A stretch of DNA of 64,000 bases. Origin: Pseudodonghicola sp048268305. GTDB lineage: Bacteria > Pseudomonadota > Alphaproteobacteria > Rhodobacterales > Rhodobacteraceae. Below, one piece after another: positions 8,554-16,368 of the stretch. The stretch is from positions 124,001-188,000 of the forward strand of contig NZ_JBLWVT010000004.1 of assembly GCF_048268305.1 (NCBI RefSeq), read 5' to 3'. Both the position numbers and the translations under genes were made by a program. Every line of letters begins with the position of its first letter. Position 1 is the first letter of the stretch. The notes beneath the pieces are model-generated. The model worked only from the letters and a program-made list of their open reading frames with translations. It made no database searches and was not told the DNA's origin.

Positions 8554-9127
8554 CTTTCCCCTGCGCAAGACGATGATCTTCATCGAGGATATCCATCACG
8601 ACGGTGGCTCGGCGCCGAAGCTGCCGCGTCGCCGCGCCGCCATCATCGCGATCGTCCAGAACCCCTTTGCCGGGCGCTATGTCGAGGAACTGCGGCCGGC
8701 GATGGACGACCTCAAGCCGCTGGGCCTGATGATGACCGACCGGCTGATCGAGGCGATGGGCGGGATCGAGGGAATCGATGGCTATGGCAAGGCGGCGCTG
8801 GCCGGCGAGGGCGGCGAGCTGGAGCATACCGCGCTCTGGCACGTGCCCGGCGGCTATGCCATGCGCGAACGGCTGGGCGAGGCCAAGGCCATCGTGCCCT
8901 CTGCCATGAAGGTGGGGGGCCCCGGCACCCGGATCGACGTGCCGCTGGGCCATATCAACGCCGCCTATGTGCGCAGCCACTTCGATGCGATGGAGGTGGG
9001 AGTGCCTGACGCCCCCCGCGCGGGAGAGCTTCTGTTCGCCCTGGCGATGAGCCGGGGGCCCCGCATCCACAACCGCATGGGCGGCCTCGCCGCCGAGGAC
9101 GTCAAGGGCGAGGATGGGCTGCGCTGA
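8546..9127 (+). CDS. DUF1185 / 'amino acid synthesis' family protein
   Basis: A 193-residue protein matching the PF06684 (DUF1185) family by its overall layout: an N-terminal KTMIFIEDIHHDGG segment, a PFAGRY motif, then GKAALAGEGGELEHTAL and the GGPGTRIDVPLGH segment. Despite the family name no amino-acid biosynthetic reaction is established. The eight-base overlap with UPF0280 indicates translational coupling. Repeated association of this family with molybdenum hydroxylases and ring-opening amidohydrolases suggests a catabolic step on a ring-derived amide, which is inference. The stop codon lies inside the loop of a terminator hairpin (9116-9144), so this is the last gene of the operon. Confidence 0.75.
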   Translation: MPDFPLRKTMIFIEDIHHDGGSAPKLPRRRAAIIAIVQNPFAGRYVEELRPAMDDLKPLGLMMTDRLIEAMGGIEGIDGYGKAALAGEGGELEHTALWHVPGGYAMRERLGEAKAIVPSAMKVGGPGTRIDVPLGHINAAYVRSHFDAMEVGVPDAPRAGELLFALAMSRGPRIHNRMGGLAAEDVKGEDGLR

Positions 9128-9144
9128 CCCTGCGGCCCTTTTTT
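9116..9144 (+). terminator. Intrinsic terminator overlapping the DUF1185 stop codon
   Basis: GGGCTGCG (9116-9123) pairs with TGCGGCCC (9131-9138), including two G-T wobbles, around a seven-base loop that contains the TGA stop (9125-9127). Six T residues follow directly. This is a standard intrinsic terminator layout, unusual only in that the hairpin starts inside the coding sequence. Confidence 0.75.
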
Positions 9145-9237
9145 CCGCCTTTTTCTAGCTGAAAATATCCCGGGGGCTGAGCAGGCTACCCGGAAACGCT
9201 CCGGCGGAGCGTTTCGCCTGCGAAGGGGCGGAGCCCC
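9145..9237 (-). repeat. 93-bp inverted repeat, left copy
   Basis: The reverse complement of this stretch matches 13650-13742 at 88 of 93 positions with no gaps, by direct base-by-base comparison. It contains GGGGC-N3-GCCCC and AACGCTCCG-CCGGAGCGTT palindromic parts, ends with AGCTAGAAA, and has the GGGATATTTT box typical of Rhodobacterales intergenic elements. It lies between the convergent DUF1185 and hemC genes. Confidence 0.9.
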
Positions 9238-9240
9238 GGT

Positions 9241-9255
9241 GGGGGCAGCGCCCCC
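9241..9255 (-). terminator. GC hairpin downstream of hemC
   Basis: GGGGGC-AGC-GCCCCC forms a six-bp stem with a three-base loop, 20 bases beyond the hemC stop. It resembles the hairpin after livF (1842-1856). There is no T-run, so it may be a weak terminator or an mRNA 3' end stabiliser. Confidence 0.45.
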
Positions 9256-9275
9256 AGATTTCCCGGGGGAACGGC

Positions 9276-10235
9276 TTATCGCCGCCAGTCGAAAAAGCCG
9301 GGGCCGGCGCGGTCGAGCAGATCGCGGGCCATCTCCGCCCCCAGGGCGGCGCCATCCTCGATCGGGCAGCTCCGGTCGTCGGCGATCGCCTCTGACCCGT
9401 CGGGGCGCAGAACCTCGCCGCGCAGGCGCAGCGTGGAGCCGGAAAGCTCCGCCAGCCCGGCGATCGGGGTTTCACAGGAGCCGTCGAGCCTGGCCAGAAA
9501 GGCGCGCTCGGCCGCCAGACGCTGGCCGGTGGGGGTATCGTGGATCGCCGCCAGCATCTCGGCCACATGGCTGTCGGCGCTCCGGCGCTCGACCCCGATG
9601 GCCCCTTGGGCCACTGCCGGCAGCATGATGTCGGGATCAATCGGCGTCGCCGGCGCATCCATCCGCCCCAGCCGGATCAGCCCGGCCATGGCCAGAAAGG
9701 TGCAATCGGCCAGCCCGTCATGCAGCTTTTTCAGCCGGGTCTGCACATTGCCGCGGAAATCCACCACCCGCAGATCGGGGCGCCGGTTCAGCAATTGCGC
9801 CCGCCGCCGCAGGCTCGAGGTGCCGGCCACCGCGCCCTGCGGCAACTCGTCCCAGCCCGACAGCACCGGCGACACGAAGGCGTCGCGCACATCGCTGCGC
9901 GGCAGGTGACAGTCCAGGATCAGCCCCGCCGGTTGTTCCACCGGCATGTCCTTCATCGAATGCACCGCGATGTCGATATCGCCGCGTGAAAGCTGCTCCT
10001 CGATCTCCTTGGTGAACAGCCCCTTGCCGCCCAGTTCCTTCAGCGGCCGGTCCTTGGCGATCAGCGCGGCATCGTCGCCGGTGGTCTTGATCACCATGAT
10101 CTCGAAGGCCTCCAGCGGCAGGTCGAAGGCCGCCGCCAGCCGGTCGCGGGTTTCACAGGCCTGGGCCAGCGCCAGGGGGGAGCCGCGGGTGCCGATTTTC
10201 AGCGGCGCGGCAGGAGAGGGCAGAGCGGTTTTCAT
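9276..10235 (-). CDS. hemC: Hydroxymethylbilane synthase (porphobilinogen deaminase)
   Basis: A 319-residue cytosolic enzyme that joins four porphobilinogen molecules into hydroxymethylbilane in tetrapyrrole synthesis. It shows the N-terminal IGTRGSPLALAQ motif, the catalytic Asp in VHSMKDMP (Asp96), the RGNVQTRL substrate-binding Arg cluster (161-168), and the dipyrromethane cofactor Cys254 in DGSCETPIAG. Length matches the family. It is divergent from hemE, with a 101-bp shared region containing TTGACA at 10281-10286, so haem synthesis genes are probably coordinated. Confidence 0.97.
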   Translation of the reverse strand: MKTALPSPAAPLKIGTRGSPLALAQACETRDRLAAAFDLPLEAFEIMVIKTTGDDAALIAKDRPLKELGGKGLFTKEIEEQLSRGDIDIAVHSMKDMPVEQPAGLILDCHLPRSDVRDAFVSPVLSGWDELPQGAVAGTSSLRRRAQLLNRRPDLRVVDFRGNVQTRLKKLHDGLADCTFLAMAGLIRLGRMDAPATPIDPDIMLPAVAQGAIGVERRSADSHVAEMLAAIHDTPTGQRLAAERAFLARLDGSCETPIAGLAELSGSTLRLRGEVLRPDGSEAIADDRSCPIEDGAALGAEMARDLLDRAGPGFFDWRR

Positions 10236-10336
10236 GAGGATCTCCTTTAGTCGGAGCGCTCTGGCCTGGCAACCGTGGGCTTGACAAATGGCTGCGTGAA
10301 AGGGACGCGTAGCCCGGATGTGAAAAGGGGGCGGAT

Positions 10337-11380
10337 ATGAGCAAGGACAAGAAACTGCTGCGGTCGCTGCGCGGCGAGGTGCAAGAGGTGCCGCCGGTCT
10401 GGATGATGCGTCAGGCCGGCCGCTATCTGCCGGAATATCGCGCCACCCGTGCCAAGGCCGGCGATTTTCTCAAGCTTTGCTATACGCCCGATCTGGCGGC
10501 TGAAGTGACGCTGCAGCCGATCCGCCGCTATGGCTTCGATGCCGCCATCCTCTTCGCCGATATCCTGCTGGTGCCGCAGGCCCTGGGGGCCGAGCTGTGG
10601 TTTGCCCAAGGCGAGGGGCCGCGGCTCTCCACCATTCAGGCGCCGGAGGATCTCGCCGCGCTGAAACCGGCCTCGGCCATCCACGAGACCCTTGCCCCGG
10701 TCTATGAAACCCTGCGCATCCTCACCCGCGAGCTGCCCGAGGAGACGGCGCTGATCGGCTTTGCCGGCGCCCCCTGGACGGTGGCCACCTATATGATCGC
10801 CGGCCGCGGCACCCCGGCACAGGAGCCGGCCCATGCGCTGCGCGAGGGCAACCCCGCGCTCTTCGATGCGCTCATCGCGCGGATCACCGAGGCGACGATC
10901 GAATATCTTTCCGCCCAGATCGAGGCCGGGGCCGAGGTGATCAAGCTGTTCGACAGCTGGGCCGGGTCGCTGAAGGGCGAGGCCTTCGACACATATGCGG
11001 TGGAGCCTGCGCGGGTGATCACCCAGGCGCTGAAAGCGCGTCACCCGGGCATCCCGGTGATCGGCTTTCCGCGTGGTGCGGGTGAGAAATATGTGGGCTT
11101 CGCGCGGACCACCGGGGTCGATTGCGTCGCGCTGGATCAATCGGTGGACGCGGATTGGGCGGCGGCCCATGTGCAGATCGACGGCTGTGTGCAGGGCAAT
11201 CTGGCGCCCGAGCATATGGTGACCGGCGGGCAGGCGCTGGTCGAGGAGACCCGCCGAATCGCCCGGGCCTTTTCCAAGGGGCCGCATATCTTCAACCTGG
11301 GCCATGGCATCACCCCGGACGCCGATCCGGAGAATGTGCAGCTGATGGTCGATACCCTGCGGCAGGGCGCGCGGGGCTGA
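10337..11380 (+). CDS. hemE: Uroporphyrinogen decarboxylase
   Basis: A 347-residue cytosolic enzyme that decarboxylates the four acetate side chains of uroporphyrinogen III to give coproporphyrinogen III. The family signature PVWMMRQAGRYLPEYR (about residues 20-35) carries the two Arg residues that hold the substrate, and the second signature GFAGAPWTVATYM follows near 138-150. GFPRGAG and HGITPDADPENV are also typical. A strong AAGGGGGCGG ribosome-binding site precedes the ATG. It is divergent from hemC, forming a haem gene pair. Confidence 0.97.
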   Translation: MSKDKKLLRSLRGEVQEVPPVWMMRQAGRYLPEYRATRAKAGDFLKLCYTPDLAAEVTLQPIRRYGFDAAILFADILLVPQALGAELWFAQGEGPRLSTIQAPEDLAALKPASAIHETLAPVYETLRILTRELPEETALIGFAGAPWTVATYMIAGRGTPAQEPAHALREGNPALFDALIARITEATIEYLSAQIEAGAEVIKLFDSWAGSLKGEAFDTYAVEPARVITQALKARHPGIPVIGFPRGAGEKYVGFARTTGVDCVALDQSVDADWAAAHVQIDGCVQGNLAPEHMVTGGQALVEETRRIARAFSKGPHIFNLGHGITPDADPENVQLMVDTLRQGARG

Positions 11381-11392
11381 TCGGGAAGGGGG

Positions 11393-11442
11393 CGCCCCTT
11401 CGGGGCGTGCCTCCGGCGGCCGTATTTGCGACGAGAAGAAGC
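11393..11442 (+). repeat. Intergenic hairpin plus 35-bp repeat module
   Basis: A hairpin CGCCC-CTTCG-GGGCG (11393-11407) is followed by a 35-bp module (11408-11442, TGCCTCCGGCGGCCGTATTT and onward). This module occurs inverted at 1921-1955 with one mismatch. It lies between the convergent hemE and AraC-type genes. The hairpin is suited to end hemE transcription. Confidence 0.75.
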
Positions 11443-11497
11443 GGCAGGGCGCGGGTCTTCCTGCTGTCGCAAGGGAACGATCCGGAGGGGTGCGGCG

Positions 11498-12367
11498 CTA
11501 ATCGCCCTGCTCCATGCGCTGGCGGAAGGCGCGCGGGGGCAGGCCGGTGCCGCGGGTGAAGACGCGGGAGAAATGCGCCGGGTCGGCGAAGCCCAGCTCA
11601 TAGCCGATCTGGGCGGCGCTGAGGGTGGTATAGGTCAGCAGCCGCCGCGCCTCGCGCAGCATTCGTTCGGCGATCAGCGCCGAAGCCGGGCGGCCGGTGG
11701 CCTGGCGGATCACCCGGTTCAGATGGGTGGGCGAAACCGCGAGCCGCGCCGCATAGGCGGCGACCGGCAGCCGCTGGCGGAAATTCTCTTCGACCAGAGC
11801 CTCGAACCGGCGCAGGAGCGGGGTGTCGGCATGGGGATCGGGCGGTGCCTGATCGGCGTGGATCGCCCGCGCCGCCAGCCCCAGCAGCGCGCCGGCCTGC
11901 GACCGCAGGATCTGCGCTCGGGCGAAATCGCGGTTGTGATATTCGGTGAGGATGCGCCGCGCCAGCGTCTCGATCTCCGGCGGCAACGGGACCGCGCAGG
12001 GCTCGGAAAGCGGCAGGCGCAGCCCCTCGCGGTCGCGCAGCGCCTCGTCCATCAGATCGACGCTCAGCGTGATCACCCAGCCTTCGGTGCCCTGCTGGAA
12101 GCGGAAGCCGTGGACAAAGCCGTGTGGCATGTTGATCAGCACCGGCGGGATCAGCGGCAGGCTCCGCCCCTCGATCTGCGCGTTGCCGCCGCCCGAACAG
12201 AGGATCAGGACCTGGTGCAGCCGGGCGTGGCGATGCGGCCGCAATTCCCAATTGTGCAGCTCCGACCGCTCGGGGATGGTTTCGCAATGCACCACATCGG
12301 GCACCTCGGCGATTTCGCCGAAGAGATTGTAATTGCGGATCGCGGTGCTGTCTGAGGGCTCGGCCAT
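11498..12367 (-). CDS. pobR: AraC-family regulator, probable PobR-type activator of pobA
   Basis: A 289-residue protein with an N-terminal cupin-like sensing domain (ELRPHRHARLHQVL, residues about 30-45) and a C-terminal AraC double helix-turn-helix (LAVSPTHLNRVIRQATG, then AAQIGYELGFADPAHFSRVF). It diverges from pobA with an 88-bp shared region, the classic arrangement of AraC-type PobR activators that sense 4-hydroxybenzoate. The ATG at 12367 is chosen; an earlier in-frame ATG at 12403 is possible, and frames further upstream would run into pobA. The name rests on family plus position. Confidence 0.85.
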   Translation of the reverse strand: MAEPSDSTAIRNYNLFGEIAEVPDVVHCETIPERSELHNWELRPHRHARLHQVLILCSGGGNAQIEGRSLPLIPPVLINMPHGFVHGFRFQQGTEGWVITLSVDLMDEALRDREGLRLPLSEPCAVPLPPEIETLARRILTEYHNRDFARAQILRSQAGALLGLAARAIHADQAPPDPHADTPLLRRFEALVEENFRQRLPVAAYAARLAVSPTHLNRVIRQATGRPASALIAERMLREARRLLTYTTLSAAQIGYELGFADPAHFSRVFTRGTGLPPRAFRQRMEQGD

Positions 12368-12455
12368 GTTCGAAATATACAAGAAGTTGCGCGGTTGATC
12401 CATTCCCGGACCGCCTGACGAGAGGCATATTCTGCCAATCGAAGGAGGAGCACCC

Positions 12456-13640
12456 ATGACCACGTCCAGGAAAACCAAGGTTGGCATCATCGGCGGCGGC
12501 CCGTCGGGCCTGCTGCTGTCGCAGCTGCTGCACCTGAAGGGAATCGACAATATCGTGCTGGAAAAGCACAGTCGGGATTATGTCCTGAGCCGGATCCGCG
12601 CCGGCGTGCTGGAGCATGGGTTCGCCGCGTTGATGCGCGAGGCGCAATGCGGCGAGCGGATGGACCGCGAGGGCGAGATCCACGAAGGCTTCTTCATCGC
12701 CCATGATGGGGTGAAGGACCGGATCGATCTGCACAAGTACACCGGTGGCAATTCCGTCATGGTCTATGGCCAGACCGAGCTGACCCGCGACCTTTACGAG
12801 GCGCGCGACAAGATGGGCGGCGAGGTGATCCACGAGGCGCTGGACGTGACGCCGCATGATCTGACCTCGAACGCGCCCTGGCTGACCTATCGGCTGGGCG
12901 ATGATCTGTACCGGATCGATTGCGATTACATCATCGGTGCCGATGGCTTCCACGGCGTCAGCCGCAAGTCGATCCCGAAGGACGTGCTGACCGAATACGA
13001 GAAGGTCTATCCCTTCGGCTGGCTGGGGGTGCTGTCGCGCACCAAGCCGGTGTCGCCGGAGCTGATCTATGCCAAGACCGAGCGTGGCTTTGCGCTCTGT
13101 TCCCTGCGCAGCCAGGTGCTGAGCCGCTATTACATCCAGGTGCCGCTGACCGACCGGGTCGAGGATTGGTCGGACGAGGCGTTCTGGGAGGAGCTGAAGA
13201 AGCGGTTACCACAGGAGGTGGCGGATCAGTTGATCACCGGCCCGAGCATCGAGAAGTCGATCGCGCCGCTCAGGAGTTTCGTCGCCGAGCCGATGCGCTA
13301 TGGCAACCTGTTCCTGGCGGGCGATGCCGCCCATATCGTGCCGCCGACCGGCGCGCGCGGGCTGAATTCAGCGGCATCCGATATCTATTACCTCTATCAC
13401 GCGCTGATGGACCACTATCTGAAGGGCGATGACAGCGGGCTGGAAAGCTATTCGCAAAAGGCGCTGGCGCGGGTCTGGAAGGCGCAGCGGTTCTCCTGGT
13501 GGATGACCTCGATGCTGCACAGCTTCCCGGAGAATTCCACCTATGACCAGCGGTTGCAGCAGACCGAGATGGAATATCTGCTCTCCTCCGATGCGGCGAA
13601 GGCGGCCCTGGCGGAGAATTACGTCGGATTGCCGTTCTGA
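12456..13640 (+). CDS. pobA: 4-hydroxybenzoate 3-monooxygenase
   Basis: A 394-residue class A flavin monooxygenase, the same length as the Pseudomonas enzyme. It hydroxylates 4-hydroxybenzoate to protocatechuate with NADPH and oxygen, feeding the beta-ketoadipate pathway. The FAD dinucleotide fold IGGGPSG is at residues 12-18, the DG motif GADGFHG at 161-167, and the second FAD motif GDAAHIVPPTGARG near 288-301. The substrate-site residues are kept: Tyr in ELIYA, Ser and Arg in CSLRS, Arg-Tyr-Tyr in SRYY, and the C-terminal ENYVGLPF. An AAGGAGGAG ribosome-binding site precedes the ATG. A terminator follows at 13747-13776. Confidence 0.97.
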   Translation: MTTSRKTKVGIIGGGPSGLLLSQLLHLKGIDNIVLEKHSRDYVLSRIRAGVLEHGFAALMREAQCGERMDREGEIHEGFFIAHDGVKDRIDLHKYTGGNSVMVYGQTELTRDLYEARDKMGGEVIHEALDVTPHDLTSNAPWLTYRLGDDLYRIDCDYIIGADGFHGVSRKSIPKDVLTEYEKVYPFGWLGVLSRTKPVSPELIYAKTERGFALCSLRSQVLSRYYIQVPLTDRVEDWSDEAFWEELKKRLPQEVADQLITGPSIEKSIAPLRSFVAEPMRYGNLFLAGDAAHIVPPTGARGLNSAASDIYYLYHALMDHYLKGDDSGLESYSQKALARVWKAQRFSWWMTSMLHSFPENSTYDQRLQQTEMEYLLSSDAAKAALAENYVGLPF

Positions 13641-13649
13641 GGCGGGCGG

Positions 13650-13742
13650 GGGGCTCTGCCCCTTCGCAGGCGAAACGCTCCGCCGGAGCGTTTCCGGGCT
13701 GCCTGCTCAGCCCCCGGGATACTTTCAGCTAGAAACAGGCGG
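13650..13742 (+). repeat. 93-bp inverted repeat, right copy
   Basis: This is the direct-strand copy of the element whose reverse complement lies at 9145-9237; they differ at five positions. It starts with GGGGC-TCT-GCCCC, contains AACGCTCCG-CCGGAGCGTT and ends AGCTAGAAACAGGCGG. It lies immediately after pobA. Confidence 0.9.
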
Positions 13743-13746
13743 AACG

Positions 13747-13776
13747 CGGGGTCACTTCGGGGCCCCGTTTTCTTTT
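13747..13776 (+). terminator. Intrinsic terminator after pobA
   Basis: CGGGGTC (13747-13753) pairs with GGCCCCG (13761-13767, one G-T wobble) around a seven-base loop and is followed by TTTTCTTTT. It separates pobA from the crotonase gene. Confidence 0.75.
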
Positions 13777-13825
13777 GGCGGACGGCGTGCTTCCCTGTCG
13801 GGTGAGGAGAGAGGGAGGAGAGACC

Positions 13826-14686
13826 ATGGCGGTCGTGGACTATGAGGTCGACGGGCGGATTGCGCGGATCGCGCTGAACCGGCCCGAGGTGATGAATGCG
13901 ATCAATGACGAGCTGCCGGTGGAGCTGGCGGCGGCGGTGGCGCGGGCGGATGCCGATCCGGGCGTGCATGTGATCGTGCTGTCGGGGCGCGGGCCGGCGT
14001 TCTGCGCCGGCTATGACCTGACCTATTATGCCGAGGGCAATGGCAGCGGTGAGGTGACGCAGGAGATGCCCTGGGATCCGATCAAGGATTACAGCTTCAT
14101 GTGGCGCAACACCCAGCATTTCATGTCGCTTTGGCGGTCGATGAAGCCGGTGATCTGCAAGGTGCATGGGGCCGCGGTGGCGGGGGGATCGGATATCGCG
14201 CTCTGCGCCGATCTGACGGTGATGGCCGAGGAGGCAACCATCGGCTATATGCCGGCGCGGGTCTGGGGCTGTCCCACCACGGCGATGTGGGTCTATCGGC
14301 TGGGGGCGGAGCGGGCCAAGCGGATGCTGTTCACCGGTGACAAGATTTCGGGCCGCGAGGCGGCCGATATGGGGCTGGTGCTGGAGGCGGTGCCGGCGGA
14401 TCGGCTGGACGATCGGGTCGAAGCGCTTGCGGCGCGGATGGCGAGCGTGCCGATCAATCAGCTTGCGATGCAGAAGCTGGTGATCAATCAGGCGATCGAG
14501 CAGACCGGGATGATGCAGACCCAGCGGTTGGCGACCATCTTTGACGGCATCACCCGGCATTCGCCGGAAGGCATCAACTTCAAGACCCGGGCCGAGGCGG
14601 TGGGCTGGAAGCAGGCGGTGCGGGAGCGTGACGAGGGCAGTTGGGACTGGACCGCGAACGAGGAACTGCCGCGCCGCAACCGTTAG
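13826..14686 (+). CDS. Crotonase / enoyl-CoA hydratase-isomerase family protein
   Basis: A 286-residue crotonase-fold protein. It begins with the typical YEVDGRIARIALNRPEVMNAI segment and contains the first oxyanion-hole region SGRGPAFCAGYDL (about residues 50-62) and the second, KVHGAAVAGGSDIAL. The usual catalytic Glu pair is not obvious: the region after the second loop reads EATIGYMPARVWGCPTT. Exact chemistry (hydratase, isomerase or hydrolase) is therefore open. The ATG at 13826 has a strong GGGAGGAG site; the open frame upstream overlaps the pobA terminator and is not used. It is convergent with betA, 12 bp away. Confidence 0.85.
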   Translation: MAVVDYEVDGRIARIALNRPEVMNAINDELPVELAAAVARADADPGVHVIVLSGRGPAFCAGYDLTYYAEGNGSGEVTQEMPWDPIKDYSFMWRNTQHFMSLWRSMKPVICKVHGAAVAGGSDIALCADLTVMAEEATIGYMPARVWGCPTTAMWVYRLGAERAKRMLFTGDKISGREAADMGLVLEAVPADRLDDRVEALAARMASVPINQLAMQKLVINQAIEQTGMMQTQRLATIFDGITRHSPEGINFKTRAEAVGWKQAVRERDEGSWDWTANEELPRRNR

Positions 14687-14698
14687 CGGCGCGGGGGG

Positions 14699-16357
14699 TC
14701 AGCGTTGTGAGATCTGCCAGTTCGGGTTGATCCAGGGCTCGGCGGTTTCCGGGGCCAGCGGCGTGCGGCCCAGGATATGGTCGGCGGCCTTTTCGCCGAC
14801 CATGATCGACGGCCCGTTGAGATTGCCATTGGTGATCTGCGGGAAGATCGAGCTGTCGGCGAGGCGGAGGCCTTCGACGCCGATCACCCGGCACTCCGGG
14901 TCAACCACCGCCATCGGATCGTCGGCGCGGCCCATGCGGGCGCTGCCGCAGGGGTGATAGGCGCTTTCGGCATGGGCGCGGATGAAATCGTTCAGCGCCT
15001 CGTCGCTTTGCGCCGCGCGGCCCGGCTGAATCTCGTGTCCGGTGAAGGGTTTGAAGGCGGCTTGCGCGAAAATCTCGCGGGTCAGCCGGATGCAGGCGCG
15101 GAAATCACGCCAGTCGTTCTCGTGGCTCATGTAGTTGAAGGCGATCTTCGGCGCCGCCATCGGGTCGGCCGAGGCCAGCGTTACCGCACCGCGGCTTTTC
15201 GACCGCATCGGGCCGACATGGGCCTGGAACCCGTGGCCCTCGGCTGCCGCCTTGCCGTCATAGCGCACGGCGATGGGCAGGAAGTGGTACTGGATATCGG
15301 GGTAGCGGACGCCCGCGCGCGAGCGGATGAAGGCGGCGCTTTCGAACTGGTTTGAGGCGCCGGGGCCGCCCTTGGTCAGCAGCCACTGGGCGCCGACGAA
15401 GGCCTTGCCGAAGGGGTTCCAGTATTTGTAGAGGCTCACCGGCTGGGTCGCGGCCATCTGCAGGTAAAGCTCAAGATGGTCCTGCAGGTTCTGACCGACG
15501 CCGGGGCGGTCGGCCACCACCGCGATGCCATGGTCCGCCAGATGCGCCGCCGGGCCGATCCCCGACAGCATCAACAGTTTCGGCGAGTTGATCGAGGAGG
15601 CGGCAAGGATCACCTCGCGCCGGGCGGTGATCACCTCGGTCCGACCCTTGCGCAGCACCTCGACACCCTTGGCGCGGCCGTCTTCGATCACCACGCGCTG
15701 GGCATGGGCGCGGATCAGGTCGCAGTTGGGGCGTTTCAGCGCTGGTTTCAGATAGGCCTCTGCCGCCGACCAGCGGCGCCCTTGCCAGATGGTCGCCTCC
15801 ATCGGGCCGAAGCCTTCCTGCTGTTCGCCGTTGTAATCGTCGGTGGTGGGATAGCCGGCCTGGCGGCCTGCCTCGACAAAGGCGCGGGTCAACGGGTTGT
15901 CGCGCTTGCCGCGGGTGACATGCAGCGGGCCGCTCTCGCCGCGCCAGGCGGGATCGCCGCCATGGCCGCCGTCGTGCCAGCTTTCCATTCGTTTGAAATA
16001 GGGCAAGACATCGGCATAGGACCAGCCCGTCGCCCCCATCTCGGCCCAGGTGTCGAAGTCGCAGGCATGGCCGCGCACATAGACCATGCCGTTGATCGAA
16101 GACGATCCGCCGATCACCTTGCCGCGCGGGGTGGCGAGGCGGCGGCCGCCCAGGTGCGGCTCGGGCTCGGACTGGAAGCCCCAGTCATAGGCCTTCATGT
16201 TCATCGGATAGGAGAGCGCGCCGGGCATCTTGATGAAGGGGCCCGCGTCGCTGCCGCCATGTTCGATGACCAGGACCGAGGCGCCGGCCTCGGTGAGCCT
16301 ATAGGCCATGGAGCAGCCGGCGGAACCGGCGCCGACGATGACGAAATCCGCTTCCAT
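14699..16357 (-). CDS. betA: Choline dehydrogenase (GMC oxidoreductase)
   Basis: A 552-residue GMC flavoprotein that oxidises choline to betaine aldehyde at the membrane. The FAD fold VGAGSAGCSMAYRL is at the N-terminus, with GGSSSINGMVYVRGH as GMC signature 1 at about residues 80-95. The second GMC signature is in the ASSINSPKLLMLSGIGP region, and the catalytic His is in HPCGSARMG near the C-terminus. The ATG at 16357 is preferred because AGGAG lies just upstream; a TTG at 16372 is also in frame. It follows betB by 11 bp and is the distal gene of a two-gene operon. No betI or betC is present in the window. Confidence 0.94.
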   Translation of the reverse strand: MEADFVIVGAGSAGCSMAYRLTEAGASVLVIEHGGSDAGPFIKMPGALSYPMNMKAYDWGFQSEPEPHLGGRRLATPRGKVIGGSSSINGMVYVRGHACDFDTWAEMGATGWSYADVLPYFKRMESWHDGGHGGDPAWRGESGPLHVTRGKRDNPLTRAFVEAGRQAGYPTTDDYNGEQQEGFGPMEATIWQGRRWSAAEAYLKPALKRPNCDLIRAHAQRVVIEDGRAKGVEVLRKGRTEVITARREVILAASSINSPKLLMLSGIGPAAHLADHGIAVVADRPGVGQNLQDHLELYLQMAATQPVSLYKYWNPFGKAFVGAQWLLTKGGPGASNQFESAAFIRSRAGVRYPDIQYHFLPIAVRYDGKAAAEGHGFQAHVGPMRSKSRGAVTLASADPMAAPKIAFNYMSHENDWRDFRACIRLTREIFAQAAFKPFTGHEIQPGRAAQSDEALNDFIRAHAESAYHPCGSARMGRADDPMAVVDPECRVIGVEGLRLADSSIFPQITNGNLNGPSIMVGEKAADHILGRTPLAPETAEPWINPNWQISQR

Positions 16358-16368
16358 CGCGGGGCTCC

